From JADKFD01 sp050250665 (GTDB lineage: Bacteria > Pseudomonadota > Gammaproteobacteria > Xanthomonadales > SZUA-5), in the NCBI GenBank assembly GCA_050250665.1, contig JBFWOF010000058.1:1-34842 (forward strand): 34,842 nucleotides of DNA. The letters are read 5' to 3'. The notes beneath the pieces were generated by a model. That model saw nothing but the letters and a program-made list of their open reading frames with translations, was not told the DNA's origin and made no database searches. Both the position numbers and the translations under genes were made by a program. Every line of letters begins with the position of its first letter. The first letter of the stretch is position 1. Of the stretch, positions 16,002-24,226 are shown in pieces.

Positions 16002-16216
16002 GCAGGCAGCAGCCTCACCGCCTGCAGCAGCAGAAAGCGCAACCGGTCTATCGCATGATCGAGTCCCGGGTCGGGCATCAGCTGGCGCGCCCGGTCTATC
16101 GACTCCATGGCGCTGTTGAGCGCCTCCAGATAGGTCTGCAGATCCTTCGAATCCATGCTCAAGGTTCGCTCCGATGCCTGCCGCCCATCCTCCATAGCCG
16201 GCGCCGCCGTAGTCAT
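15998..16216 (-). CDS. Small hypothetical protein
   Basis: The product is 72 residues from the ATG at 16216. A shorter start (MDSKDLQTYLEALNSAMESI) has a better GGAG about 12 nt upstream and would give about 53 residues. The sequence is charged and helical, ending DRLRFLLLQAVRLLPA, with no signal peptide or recognised domain. It overlaps the nnrS stop region on the opposite strand. Codon use looks genuine, but conservation is needed to confirm it. Confidence 0.5.
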   Translation of the reverse strand: MTTAAPAMEDGRQASERTLSMDSKDLQTYLEALNSAMESIDRARQLMPDPGLDHAIDRLRFLLLQAVRLLPA

Positions 16217-16289
16217 TGATTTCAATCAGGCGCAGTCCGGATTCAGCGCACTCGCGCTATCGTGAACCTGGTCGAAGGAACTGAACGCC

Positions 16290-18458
16290 ATGTTGCCGCT
16301 CCCGCCGATTCCAGCTCCCGAAAAGCTGGAAGCTGGTCATCGAAACGCCGCCCTGAGCCGGCCACCGCCAACGCCGGCGGACACCAGCCAGCTGTTGCCG
16401 CCGCCGGCCATGGCTGCGCCTGCAGCGCCGCAGCAGCCGCATCAGGTGCCCGGCCCGCGCGGGCCGCGCAGCGACCCCTATTACTGGCTGCGCGACGACA
16501 GCCGCAGTCGCCCGCAGGTGCTGGCGCATCTGCGCGCCGAGCAGACCTATTTCGATGCCGCCCTGGCCCCGCTGAGACCGCTGCAGCAGCGGCTGCTGGC
16601 CGAAATCCGCTCGCGCGTGCAGGAAGACGACTGCGGTGTACCGGCCTATTCGGATGGCTACTGGTACTACCGGCGCTTCGAGCGCGGTCAGCAGTATCCG
16701 CTGCATGCCCGCCGCCGCGGAAGCATGGACGCACCCGAAGAAATCCTGCTCGACTGCAACGAACGGGCGCGCGGACATGGCTACTACCACGCCGCCGCAG
16801 TCGTGGTCAGCGAGGACGGCCAGACCATGGCCGTGGCCGAAGACATGCTCGGCCGTTATCTGCACACGCTGCGTTTCAAGGATCTGGTCAGCGGCATCTG
16901 GCTGCCCGACGAGATCCACGGCGTGGCCTCGGACATCGTCTTTGCCAACGACCATCGGACCGTCTTTGTGGTGGAGAAAGACCCGGTCACGCTGCGGCCC
17001 TATCGGGTCAAGCGCCATCGGCTGGGGACAGCGGCGGCGCTGGACGTGGTGGTGCACGAGGAGCTCGATCCCGGTTTTCAGGCCAGCATCAGCCGCAGCA
17101 AATCCGATCGTTATGTCTGGATCGAGTTGCGCAGCACGCTCAGCAGCGAAATGCGGATGATCCCGGCCAGCGAGCCGACGGCCGAATTTCAGGTGTACTG
17201 GCCGCGCCAACGGGGTCATCAGTACCGGGTGCGCGATGCCGGCAGCTGTTTCGTGATCCGCAGCAATCGAGATGCGCCGAATTTCCAGCTGTGGATGGCG
17301 CCGACCACGGTTCCGGCCAATCCCGAGCAGTTCCAGCTATTGCTGGCGCATCGTGATGAAGCGCTGCTGGTCGATTTTGAGGTGTTTGCCGATCGTGTCG
17401 CGGTGGCGGAGCGTTCCGGCGGATTGCAGAAGATCCGGGTGCTACCGCTGCAGGGTGGCGAGGGCGAATTGCTGGTCGCCGACGAGGCAGCCTACGCGAT
17501 GACGCTGGAGCACACGCCGGATCTGCACCGCGGACGGCTGCGTTATCGCTACACCTCGATGGCCACGCCGGCCAGCCTGTATGAACTCGACTTTGCCACC
17601 GGCATCACCGAACTGCTGCGGCAGGAGCCGATCCTCGGTGGCTTCGATCCCGATCACTACCGCACCGAATTCCGCCACGCCAGCGCCCGCGACGGCGCTC
17701 AGGTGCCGGTGTGGCTGCTCTACCACCGCGACACCGCGCTCGATGGCAGCGCACCGGTGTACCAGAGCGCCTATGGCTCCTACGGCGACAGCATCGATCC
17801 GGAGTTTCGTTCCAGCGTCATCTCGCTGGTGGATCGCGGCTTCATCTATGCCATCGCCGCCATCCGTGGCGGCCAGGAACTGGGCCGGCAGTGGTACGAA
17901 GACGGCAAGCTGCTGAACAAGAAGAACACCTTCCACGATTTCGTCGACGTCACCGACTTCCTGGTTCAGGCCGGCTACGCCGCGCCCGACAAGGTCTTTG
18001 CCATGGGCGGCAGCGCGGGGGGTCTGTTGATGGGCGCGGTCGTCAACGAGGCGCCGGATCGCTATCGCGGCATCATCGCCCACGTGCCTTTTGTCGACGT
18101 GGTCACGACCATGCTCGATCCCGGCATTCCGCTGACCTGTGCTGAATTCGACGAATGGGGCAATCCGGCCGATCCGGTCTATTACGACTACATGCTGTCC
18201 TATTCGCCCTACGATCAGGTGCGCGCCCAGGCCTATCCGGCGATGATGGTGACCACCGCCCTGCACGACAGCCAGGTGCAGTATTTCGAAGCCGCCAAAT
18301 GGGTTGCGCGGCTGCGCGAGCGCAAGACCGACAACAATCTGTTGCTGCTCAAGGTCGACGAACACGCCTGCCACGATGGCCGCTCCGGTCGATTCGACCG
18401 CCTGGCTGATATCGCCGAGGAGTTTGCGTTCTTGCTGGGATTGCTCGGCGAGCGTTAG
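16290..18458 (+). CDS. ptrB: Oligopeptidase B (peptidase family S9A)
   Basis: Oligopeptidase B is a serine peptidase that cleaves short peptides after Arg or Lys. The 722-residue product has an N-terminal beta-propeller domain (about 75-450) and a C-terminal alpha/beta-hydrolase domain. The catalytic triad is visible: Ser575 in MGGSAGG, Asp660 in ALHDSQV and His695 in ACHDGRSGRF. RGGQELGRQWYEDGK (526-540) and the PYYWLRDD opening (63-70) are typical. The start at 16290 has AAGGA about 10 nt upstream, giving a Pro/Ala-rich extension of some 50 residues before the family core, longer than E. coli PtrB. An ATG at 16410 without a clear ribosome-binding site is the alternative. No signal peptide is seen, so the enzyme is probably cytoplasmic. 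Confidence 0.93.
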   Translation: MLPLPPIPAPEKLEAGHRNAALSRPPPTPADTSQLLPPPAMAAPAAPQQPHQVPGPRGPRSDPYYWLRDDSRSRPQVLAHLRAEQTYFDAALAPLRPLQQRLLAEIRSRVQEDDCGVPAYSDGYWYYRRFERGQQYPLHARRRGSMDAPEEILLDCNERARGHGYYHAAAVVVSEDGQTMAVAEDMLGRYLHTLRFKDLVSGIWLPDEIHGVASDIVFANDHRTVFVVEKDPVTLRPYRVKRHRLGTAAALDVVVHEELDPGFQASISRSKSDRYVWIELRSTLSSEMRMIPASEPTAEFQVYWPRQRGHQYRVRDAGSCFVIRSNRDAPNFQLWMAPTTVPANPEQFQLLLAHRDEALLVDFEVFADRVAVAERSGGLQKIRVLPLQGGEGELLVADEAAYAMTLEHTPDLHRGRLRYRYTSMATPASLYELDFATGITELLRQEPILGGFDPDHYRTEFRHASARDGAQVPVWLLYHRDTALDGSAPVYQSAYGSYGDSIDPEFRSSVISLVDRGFIYAIAAIRGGQELGRQWYEDGKLLNKKNTFHDFVDVTDFLVQAGYAAPDKVFAMGGSAGGLLMGAVVNEAPDRYRGIIAHVPFVDVVTTMLDPGIPLTCAEFDEWGNPADPVYYDYMLSYSPYDQVRAQAYPAMMVTTALHDSQVQYFEAAKWVARLRERKTDNNLLLLKVDEHACHDGRSGRFDRLADIAEEFAFLLGLLGER

Positions 18459-18468
18459 GCCGGTTTTT

Positions 18469-18494
18469 GTGGGTCCAGACAAGTCTGGACCCAC
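18469..18494. terminator. Perfect GTGGGTCCAGAC hairpin after ptrB
   Basis: Twelve-base arms GTGGGTCCAGAC and GTCTGGACCCAC are separated by AA, just after the ptrB stop, with TTTTT before rather than after the hairpin on the plus strand. It may terminate transcription, but it is also a dispersed repeat: relatives are at 28475-28497, 32847-32867 and 34546-34571. Confidence 0.6.
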
Positions 18495-18500
18495 GACAGG

Positions 18501-19142
18501 CGGTAGCGCGGCTCCGGCGCGCATGGGTTTGGGACAGTGCCTATCGGGTGTTCGCGCCGGCGGCCGCGGCTCTGTGGACCACAAGGCGCCGGGCGCCTCG
18601 CGTATGCGGCCTGCGGCTCGTGTGAGCGATGTCGACGCGAAGGACCCGGCCTACGCTCTCGAGGTGCACGAAGCACCGCCGCAGCGCCACAGCGGTAGCG
18701 CGGCTCCGGCGCGCAAGGGTTTGGAGCAGTGCCTATCGGGTGTTCGCGCCGGCGGCCGCGGCTCTGTGGTCCACAAGGCGCCGGGCGCCTCGCGTATGCG
18801 GCCTGAGGCTCGGGCGAGCGATGTCGACGCGAAGGACCCGGCCTACGCTCTCGAGGTGCACGAAGCAGCGCCGCAGCGCGGCGGCCTTGAGGAGGGACGC
18901 GCGCCTGCGCGGCCGCTCTTGATCTTCGGGTTGTACTGGACCCACTACAGCGGTAGCGCGGCTCCGGCGCGCATGGGTTTGGGACAGTGCCTTTCGGGTG
19001 TTCGCGCCGGCGGCCGCGGCTCTGTGGTCCACAAGGCGCCGGGCGCCTCGCGTATGTGGCCCGCGGCTCGGGTGAGCGATGTCGACGCGAAGGACCCGGC
19101 CTACGCTTTCGGGCACCACAAAGCAGCGCCGCAGCGCGGCGC
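18501..19142 (+). repeat. Three direct copies of a 192-bp repeat
   Basis: Units start with CGGTAGCGCGGCTCCGGCGC at 18501, 18693 and 18951 and end near GCCGCAGCGC. Units 1 and 2 abut exactly (192 bp). A 66-bp insert (18885-18950) separates units 2 and 3 and contains GGAGGGACGCGCGCCTGCGC, which recurs inverted at 21067-21096. Each unit opens with a GTAG and carries GC-rich palindromes such as GCGCCGGCGGCCGCGGCTC and GGCGCCGGGCGCC. Diverged copies are at 3709-3810 and 34591-34738. An open frame runs through the array, but its protein is an effect of the repeat. The 19143-19239 remainder leads into the next gene. Confidence 0.93.
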
Positions 19143-19239
19143 CCTCCCGAAGTGCGGCTTCAAAGTGCCCCGTGCCAAGCGCCGACCAAGCGCCTATCGT
19201 TCGGGCCTCTGGCTGTTCCGGCCCTGACGATATTGACCC

Positions 19240-20712
19240 ATGCACGCCGCGAGACTGAATTCGGCCCGAGCCATCGCCCTCACCCTGCTGCTGACGTTGC
19301 TGCTGGCGCTGTCTTTCCAGGGCACACGCGGGCTCTGGGGTCCGGATGAAGGCCGCTACAGCAATATCGCCCTGCAGATGCTGGAAACCGGTGACTGGGT
19401 CACGCCGCGGCGGCATCCGGAGCACACCCATTTCGCCAAGCCGCCGCTGACCTACTGGGCCATCGCCAGCAGCGTCCAGCTGTTCGGCTACCACGAATCC
19501 TCGCTGCGCCTGCCCAATGCGCTGGGGCTGATCGGCACCGTGCTGCTGCTGATTCTGCTCGGCCGCCGCTTGGTGCCCAGCGCGCCGTGGTTGCCAGGTT
19601 TGCTGTTCGCCACCAGCTTCGTGCCTTTTGCGGCCGGCAATCTGATCAATACCGACTACCTGCTGACGCTGTTCGAGACCCTGGCCGTCTACGGTTTCGT
19701 GCGCCTATGGCAGGCCGACAGCGCGCGTGAGGCGGGTACCGGGCGGTTGTGGTTATGGATCGGCTTCGGCCTGGCCTTTCTGACCAAGGGTCCGCCGGGC
19801 CTGCTGCCGCTGCTGCCCATGCTGGTCTGGCGCTGGATGCAGCCGGCACCGCGGCTGCAGCTGGTCGATCTGCGGGCGCTGGCACTGTTTCTGCTGATTG
19901 CCATGCCCTGGTATGTGCTGGTGGTCATCAAGCACGAGGGTCTGCTCGGTTATTTCCTCGGCTATGAAGTCGTGGGCCGGGTGTTCACCGATGTCCACGA
20001 CCGCAATTCCAGCTGGATGGGCTTGCTCGAAACCTATCTGCCGGTGCTGCTGCTGGGCTTGCTGCCGTGGTCGGTGTTTCTGCTCGGCCGCACCGGCGGC
20101 CTCTGGCGCCAGCGTGGGCAGCTGCGCCAGTGGTGGCAGGCGCGTGCGGCCGAGGATCGCTGGCTGCTGATCTGGTTCGCGCTGCCGGTGCTGATCTTCT
20201 TGTGCGTGCGCTCGCGCCTGCCGCTGTACCTGCTGCCCTCGCTGGTGCCGGCCACACTGCTGATTGCCCGCCGACTGACCCCGCTGACGCCGGCCCGCGC
20301 GCGCCGTGTGGCCTGGATTGCGGCCATCAGCGCCGTCATTCTGCTGGCGCTGAAAGGCTACGCGCCAGGCGCGATGCCGCACTCCAAGGACGCCCGCGAG
20401 CTGGCGCAGCTGGTCGGCACCCACTGGGATCACCAGCCCAGCGAGATCGTGTTCATTGAGGAATCGGCCAACTACGGCCTGCGCTTCTATCTGGGCGTGC
20501 CGGTCGAACGCGTCAGCCTGAGTCCACGCAGCGATCCGGCCTATGACAGCACGCTCGCCAGCGAACTCAACGAGGACGAAAGCCGGGTCTGGATCACCAC
20601 CGAGAACCGCGTCCAGCGGGTCGAGACCGCCGTGGCGCCGCTGGGTTACCGCTATCAGGTCTACGCCAAGCTGGATCGTTTTGTGCTGGGCCGGATGCAG
20701 GCACTGCCGTAG
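19240..20712 (+). CDS. ArnT-like GT-C glycosyltransferase (PMT family)
   Basis: This 490-residue polytopic membrane protein has the GT-C layout: about eleven or twelve hydrophobic segments and a short soluble C-terminal part. The conserved acidic motif in the first loop, GLWGPDEGRYSNIALQMLET (about 31-50), then TPRRHPEHTHFAKPPLTYW, is characteristic of ArnT and related transferases that move a sugar from an undecaprenyl-phosphate carrier onto lipid A or another envelope acceptor. ANYGLRFYLG lies in the C-terminal portion. No arn operon neighbour is present, so the substrate cannot be named. The TAG stop is inside a REP-like GTAGGAGCG. Confidence 0.85.
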   Translation: MHAARLNSARAIALTLLLTLLLALSFQGTRGLWGPDEGRYSNIALQMLETGDWVTPRRHPEHTHFAKPPLTYWAIASSVQLFGYHESSLRLPNALGLIGTVLLLILLGRRLVPSAPWLPGLLFATSFVPFAAGNLINTDYLLTLFETLAVYGFVRLWQADSAREAGTGRLWLWIGFGLAFLTKGPPGLLPLLPMLVWRWMQPAPRLQLVDLRALALFLLIAMPWYVLVVIKHEGLLGYFLGYEVVGRVFTDVHDRNSSWMGLLETYLPVLLLGLLPWSVFLLGRTGGLWRQRGQLRQWWQARAAEDRWLLIWFALPVLIFLCVRSRLPLYLLPSLVPATLLIARRLTPLTPARARRVAWIAAISAVILLALKGYAPGAMPHSKDARELAQLVGTHWDHQPSEIVFIEESANYGLRFYLGVPVERVSLSPRSDPAYDSTLASELNEDESRVWITTENRVQRVETAVAPLGYRYQVYAKLDRFVLGRMQALP

Positions 20713-21270
20713 GAGCGAGCTCGCGTCGCGACCGGGCTTGCCGCAGATTGTCACCAGAAGCGGGTCGCAAAGGACGCGAAGGAAAAGCAGAAAGGTCGCG
20801 AAGGGGGTTTGGATCAGGAAGCCCTCCGGTACACCTGAGGCTCCAATCCTTGAATGGCGGGTGGCTGGAGCAGTCGGGTTGGTCTGAAGCGGATGGCCAG
20901 CCAGGCTCTCCATCAGCAACCGCCTTTCTTGCTTGCTCTTCTTTCTGCTTTTCCTTCGCGTCCTTCGCGTCCTGCCTTTGCTCGGTATTCCTGTCAGATC
21001 CGTCGCTCTGGAGGGCGCCGCGCCGCGGCGCCGCTTTGCCTTGCTCGGAGACGTTACCCGAGGATCAAGAGCGGCCGCGCAGGCGCGCGTCCCTCCGCAA
21101 AGCCGCTCCGAGCCAGTGATGTCGATCATTGCCCGTTTGCAGGTTCGGGATGTAACAGGTGGCCCGCAATAATCGTCTTTCCAGAACATCTCGAAGATGA
21201 CAGCGCTCTTCTTCGTGATCTCTCTGCTTTTCCTTTGCGTTCTCTGCGTCCGGCTTCTGGCCACCACCCG
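20709..21270. repeat. Repeat-filled intergenic region
   Basis: The stretch holds a REP-like unit GTAGGAGCGAGCTCGCGTCG at 20709. A long inverted repeat follows, with arms about 20772-20794 and 20941-20963 (GGACGCGAAGGAAAAGCAGA and complement). An inverted relative of the 18894-18923 insert lies at 21067-21096. A single arm of the CTCTGCTTTTCCTTTGCGTT type lies at about 21217-21260. No coding region is supported between 20713 and 21317. Confidence 0.75.
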
Positions 21271-21317
21271 CCTCAGGACTGGATCGTCGCCTAGCCGGTC
21301 GCGTCGCCCAGTCGCCC

Positions 21318-21860
21318 TCAGGTCGGCTCGGCGCCGCGACCGATGGCAACGACGCCGGTACGTGACAGTTCGACCAGACCGATCGGGATCATCATCTCGA
21401 CGAAGGCGTCGATCTTGACCGGGGTGCCGGTCAGCTCGAACACGAAACTCTGCGGCGAGATGTCGATCACCCGGGCGCGGAAAACTTCGGCCAGGCGCAG
21501 GGCCTCGGCGCGCTGATCACCGGTGGCGGCAATCTTCACCAGCGCCATTTCACGCTCCAGACCGGGCTTGTCCAGCGCCAGATCCACCACCCGATGCACC
21601 GGCACCAGGCGGCCGAGCTGGGCCTTGATCTGCTCGATCACATCGGCAGTGCCGGAAGTGACGATGGTGATGCGCGAGGTGTGCTTCTGGTGGTCGGTCT
21701 CGGCCACGGTCAGCGACTCGATGTTGTAGCCACGGCCGGAAAACAGACTCACCACCCGCGCCAGCGCGCCCACTTCGTTGTCGACAATGATCGACAGCGT
21801 GGCTTTGGCAGGCCGGGAGGCGGCATCGACCATGAAGTATGCGGAGGCGGGTTGAGTCAT
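21318..21860 (-). CDS. ilvN: Acetolactate synthase small (regulatory) subunit
   Basis: The small subunit activates acetolactate synthase and gives valine feedback inhibition in branched-chain amino acid synthesis. The 180-residue product has an N-terminal ACT domain (about 18-95, with ATLSIIVDNEVGALARVVSL, FSGRGYNIESLTV and SRITIVTSG, then VPVHRVVDL) and the usual C-terminal domain (MALVKIAATGDQRAEALRLA and PQSFVFELTGTPVKIDAFVE). It lies downstream of ilvB on the same strand but 284 nt away because of a repeat insertion. Its wording resembles alphaproteobacterial IlvN (IlvH) as I know that family. Confidence 0.94.
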   Translation of the reverse strand: MTQPASAYFMVDAASRPAKATLSIIVDNEVGALARVVSLFSGRGYNIESLTVAETDHQKHTSRITIVTSGTADVIEQIKAQLGRLVPVHRVVDLALDKPGLEREMALVKIAATGDQRAEALRLAEVFRARVIDISPQSFVFELTGTPVKIDAFVEMMIPIGLVELSRTGVVAIGRGAEPT

Positions 21861-21915
21861 GGGGTTCTCGTCAGGTTGTCGGCTTGTCGCGAAAGCGTGG
21901 CTGGCGGTTTGTCTT

Positions 21916-22117
21916 GGTAAAACGTTAAACGTAAAACGTCAATTTCGAAGCTGGCACGTCTGGAGTTCAGGGCGGAATCGGTAAAACGTGAAACGTAAAA
22001 CGTCAATTTCGAAGCTGGCACGTCTGGCATCCAAGGCAGAGTGCTTCCGTCCGCTGAGCATTTGGCCGAGTTGATCATGCCGCGCTCCAATTGACGTTTC
22101 ACGTTTTACGTTTCACC
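21916..22117. repeat. GTAAAACGT repeat separating ilvB and ilvN
   Basis: Two direct copies of a unit beginning GGTAAAACGT start at 21916 and 21980 (64-bp period), each with GTAAAACGTCAATTTCGAAG followed by CTGGCACGTCTGG. An inverted arm, AATTGACGTTTCACGTTTTA, lies at 22089-22117, so transcripts from ilvB could fold into a hairpin before ilvN. The local AT content is clearly above that of the flanking genes. Confidence 0.85.
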
Positions 22118-22144
22118 GTCTGAGCGCGCGCCTCCGGCGCGCGC

Positions 22145-23902
22145 TCAGACCAGCATCTTCCCCGCCTCCGACACGCCGGCGCCTTCGACGGCGTCGGGCA
22201 GGATCATCTCGTCGTGGGCGGCGCCGGACGGGATCATCGGGTAGCAGTTTTCGAGCTTGTCGACGACGCAGTCGAAGATCACCGGACCGTCGTAATCGAT
22301 CATCTCCAGAATCTTGGCGTCGAGTTCATCGGGCTTGATGGCGCGGATGCCCTTGCCGCCGTAGGCCTCGGCCAGCTTGACGAAATCGGGCAGCGCCTCG
22401 GAGTAGGAATGGGCGTAGCGGCCGCCGTGCAGCAGTTGCTGCCACTGGCGCACCATGCCCATGTACTCGTTGTTGAGGATGAAGATCTTGATCGGCAGCC
22501 GGTACTGCACCGCCGTGGAGATCTCCTGCATGGTCATCTGCACGCTGGCTTCGCCGGCGATGTCGATGACCAGCGCATCCGGATGCGCCACCTGCACACC
22601 GACCGCAGCCGGTATGCCATAGCCCATGGTGCCGAGGCCGCCGCTGGTCATCCAGCGGTGCGGCTCCTCGAAGCGGTAGTGCTGCGCCGCCCACATCTGA
22701 TGCTGGCCGACTTCGGTGGTGATGTAGGTCTTGCGCTCGCGGGTGAGCTTGTACAGGCGCTCCACCGCATATTGCGGCTTGATGGTCTCGGTGCCCTGAC
22801 GGTAGGCCAGCGAACGGCGCTCGCGCCAGGCGTCGATCTGCGCCCACCAGCTGGTCATGGCGACTTCGTCGGCCTTGTGCTGGCGCTTCTTCCACAACGC
22901 CAGCATCTCTTCGAGCACATGCGCGCAATCGCCGACGATGGGGATGTCGACACGCACATTCTTGTTGATCGAGCTGGGATCGATGTCGACATGAATCTTC
23001 TTCGAGCCCGGCGAGAAAGCATCCAGACGGCCGGTCACGCGATCATCGAAACGGGCGCCGATGTTGATCATCACGTCGCAGCGGTTCATCGCCAGATTGG
23101 CTTCGTAGGTGCCGTGCATGCCGAGCATGCCCAGCCACTGGCGGTCGCTGGCCGGGTAGCAGCCCAGGCCCATCAGCGTCGAGGTGATCGGGAAACCGGT
23201 CAGTCGCACCAGCTCGCGCAGCAATTCGGACGCCCGGGTGCCGGCATTGATGACGCCGCCGCCGGTATAGAACACCGGTCGGCGCGCGCCGGCCATCAGT
23301 TCCACCGCCTGCTCGATGCGGGCCAGATCGCCCTTCACGCGGGGGCGATAGGTGCGGTGCACGATGTTGCTGGGGCCGCTGTAATCGCCGCGACGGAACT
23401 GCACATCCTTGGGAATATCCACGACCACCGGGCCGGGGCGGCCGGTGGTGGCGATGTAGAAGGCATCGTGCAGCACCCGCGCCAGATCGTTGACGTCCTT
23501 GACCAGGAAATTGTGCTTGGTGCAGGCGCGGGTGATACCGACCGTATCGCATTCCTGGAAGGCATCGGAGCCGATCAGATGGGTGGGCACCTGACCGGTG
23601 ATGCACACCAGCGGAATCGAATCCATCATCGCATCGGCGAGGCCGGTGACGGCATTGGTGGCGCCCGGGCCGCTGGTCACCAGCAGCACGCCGGCCTTGC
23701 CGGTCGAGCGCGCATAGCCTTCGGCCGCATGCGCAGCGCCCTGTTCGTGGCGCACCAGGATGTGTTCGACCTGATCCTGCTGGAACAAGGCATCGTAGAT
23801 CGGAAGTACGGCGCCACCGGGGTAGCCAAAAATGTGCCGAACGCCCTGGTCCTGCAGGGCCTTGACGACGATTTCCGCCCCGGTCATCTGTGTCTCGCTC
23901 AT
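22145..23902 (-). CDS. ilvB: Acetolactate synthase large (catalytic) subunit
   Basis: This ThDP enzyme condenses two pyruvates, or pyruvate and 2-oxobutyrate, to start valine, leucine and isoleucine synthesis. The 585-residue product has all three ThDP-enzyme domains. The catalytic glutamate is Glu53 in RHEQGAAHAAEGYAR. FGYPGGAVLPIYDAL lies at 25-39 and the FAD/linker region includes GARFDDRVTGRL. The cofactor motif reads GEAS at 450-453 with Asn477/Asn478 in LNNEYMGMVRQWQ, where many homologues have GDGS or GDAS. The GEAS and DIAG wording is, to my knowledge, typical of alphaproteobacterial enzymes. It is followed by ilvN after a repeat. Confidence 0.95.
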   Translation of the reverse strand: MSETQMTGAEIVVKALQDQGVRHIFGYPGGAVLPIYDALFQQDQVEHILVRHEQGAAHAAEGYARSTGKAGVLLVTSGPGATNAVTGLADAMMDSIPLVCITGQVPTHLIGSDAFQECDTVGITRACTKHNFLVKDVNDLARVLHDAFYIATTGRPGPVVVDIPKDVQFRRGDYSGPSNIVHRTYRPRVKGDLARIEQAVELMAGARRPVFYTGGGVINAGTRASELLRELVRLTGFPITSTLMGLGCYPASDRQWLGMLGMHGTYEANLAMNRCDVMINIGARFDDRVTGRLDAFSPGSKKIHVDIDPSSINKNVRVDIPIVGDCAHVLEEMLALWKKRQHKADEVAMTSWWAQIDAWRERRSLAYRQGTETIKPQYAVERLYKLTRERKTYITTEVGQHQMWAAQHYRFEEPHRWMTSGGLGTMGYGIPAAVGVQVAHPDALVIDIAGEASVQMTMQEISTAVQYRLPIKIFILNNEYMGMVRQWQQLLHGGRYAHSYSEALPDFVKLAEAYGGKGIRAIKPDELDAKILEMIDYDGPVIFDCVVDKLENCYPMIPSGAAHDEMILPDAVEGAGVSEAGKMLV

Positions 23903-23983
23903 CCGATCCTCTCAGCCTGCGACGGCACTCACCGTCCGTTCACCCGAGAGTAAACCGGAAATGCTGCGAGTGCACACTAGAGC

Positions 23984-24025
23984 CGGTTGTCGGTTGCCGG
24001 TTGTCGGTTGTCGGTTGTCGGTTGT
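23984..24025. repeat. CGGTTGT heptanucleotide tandem repeat upstream of ilvB
   Basis: About six units of CGGTTGT (one reading CGGTTGC) run from 23984 to 24025, then degrade into TGGTATCGGTGTCGGTGTTG. The array lies about 80 nt upstream of the ilvB start. Unit number could vary by slippage. A complementary ACAACCAACAACC tract lies upstream of cysG near 1758-1778. Confidence 0.8.
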
Positions 24026-24061
24026 TGGTATCGGTGTCGGTGTTGGAAGAAGGCCAGCCGT

Positions 24062-24152
24062 CCTGTGGGAGCGGACTCCGTCCGCGATGCTCTGGCCCTT
24101 GCCCGGGACAAGCTGGCAAAGATCAACTGCGCCGAGTGCAAACAGCGATCCC
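24062..24152 (+). repeat. Shortened copy of the 133-bp left-edge repeat
   Basis: CCTGTGGGAGCGGACTCCGT opens the element. It continues with CCGCGATGCT, CCCGGGACAAGC, AAGATCAACTGCGCCGAGTG and GCGATCCC in the same order as the units at 1-428. About 40 bp of the middle is missing and the GCCGAGT palindrome has lost its second arm. Confidence 0.75.
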
Positions 24153-24226
24153 GGCGGCCCAGCACGCAAAGTCATCGTATGCACCCCGGGCTGCTACGAT
24201 CTCCCCGACATCCGGAGGAGCAGAGC

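Noticed and set aside
18304..19227. Long plus-strand frame across the 192-bp repeats
   Set aside because: It starts inside ptrB and is made of the repeat unit three times over; no ribosome-binding site or known domain.
22214..23953. Long plus-strand frame opposite ilvB
   Set aside because: Antisense shadow; the minus-strand frame encodes a full acetolactate synthase.
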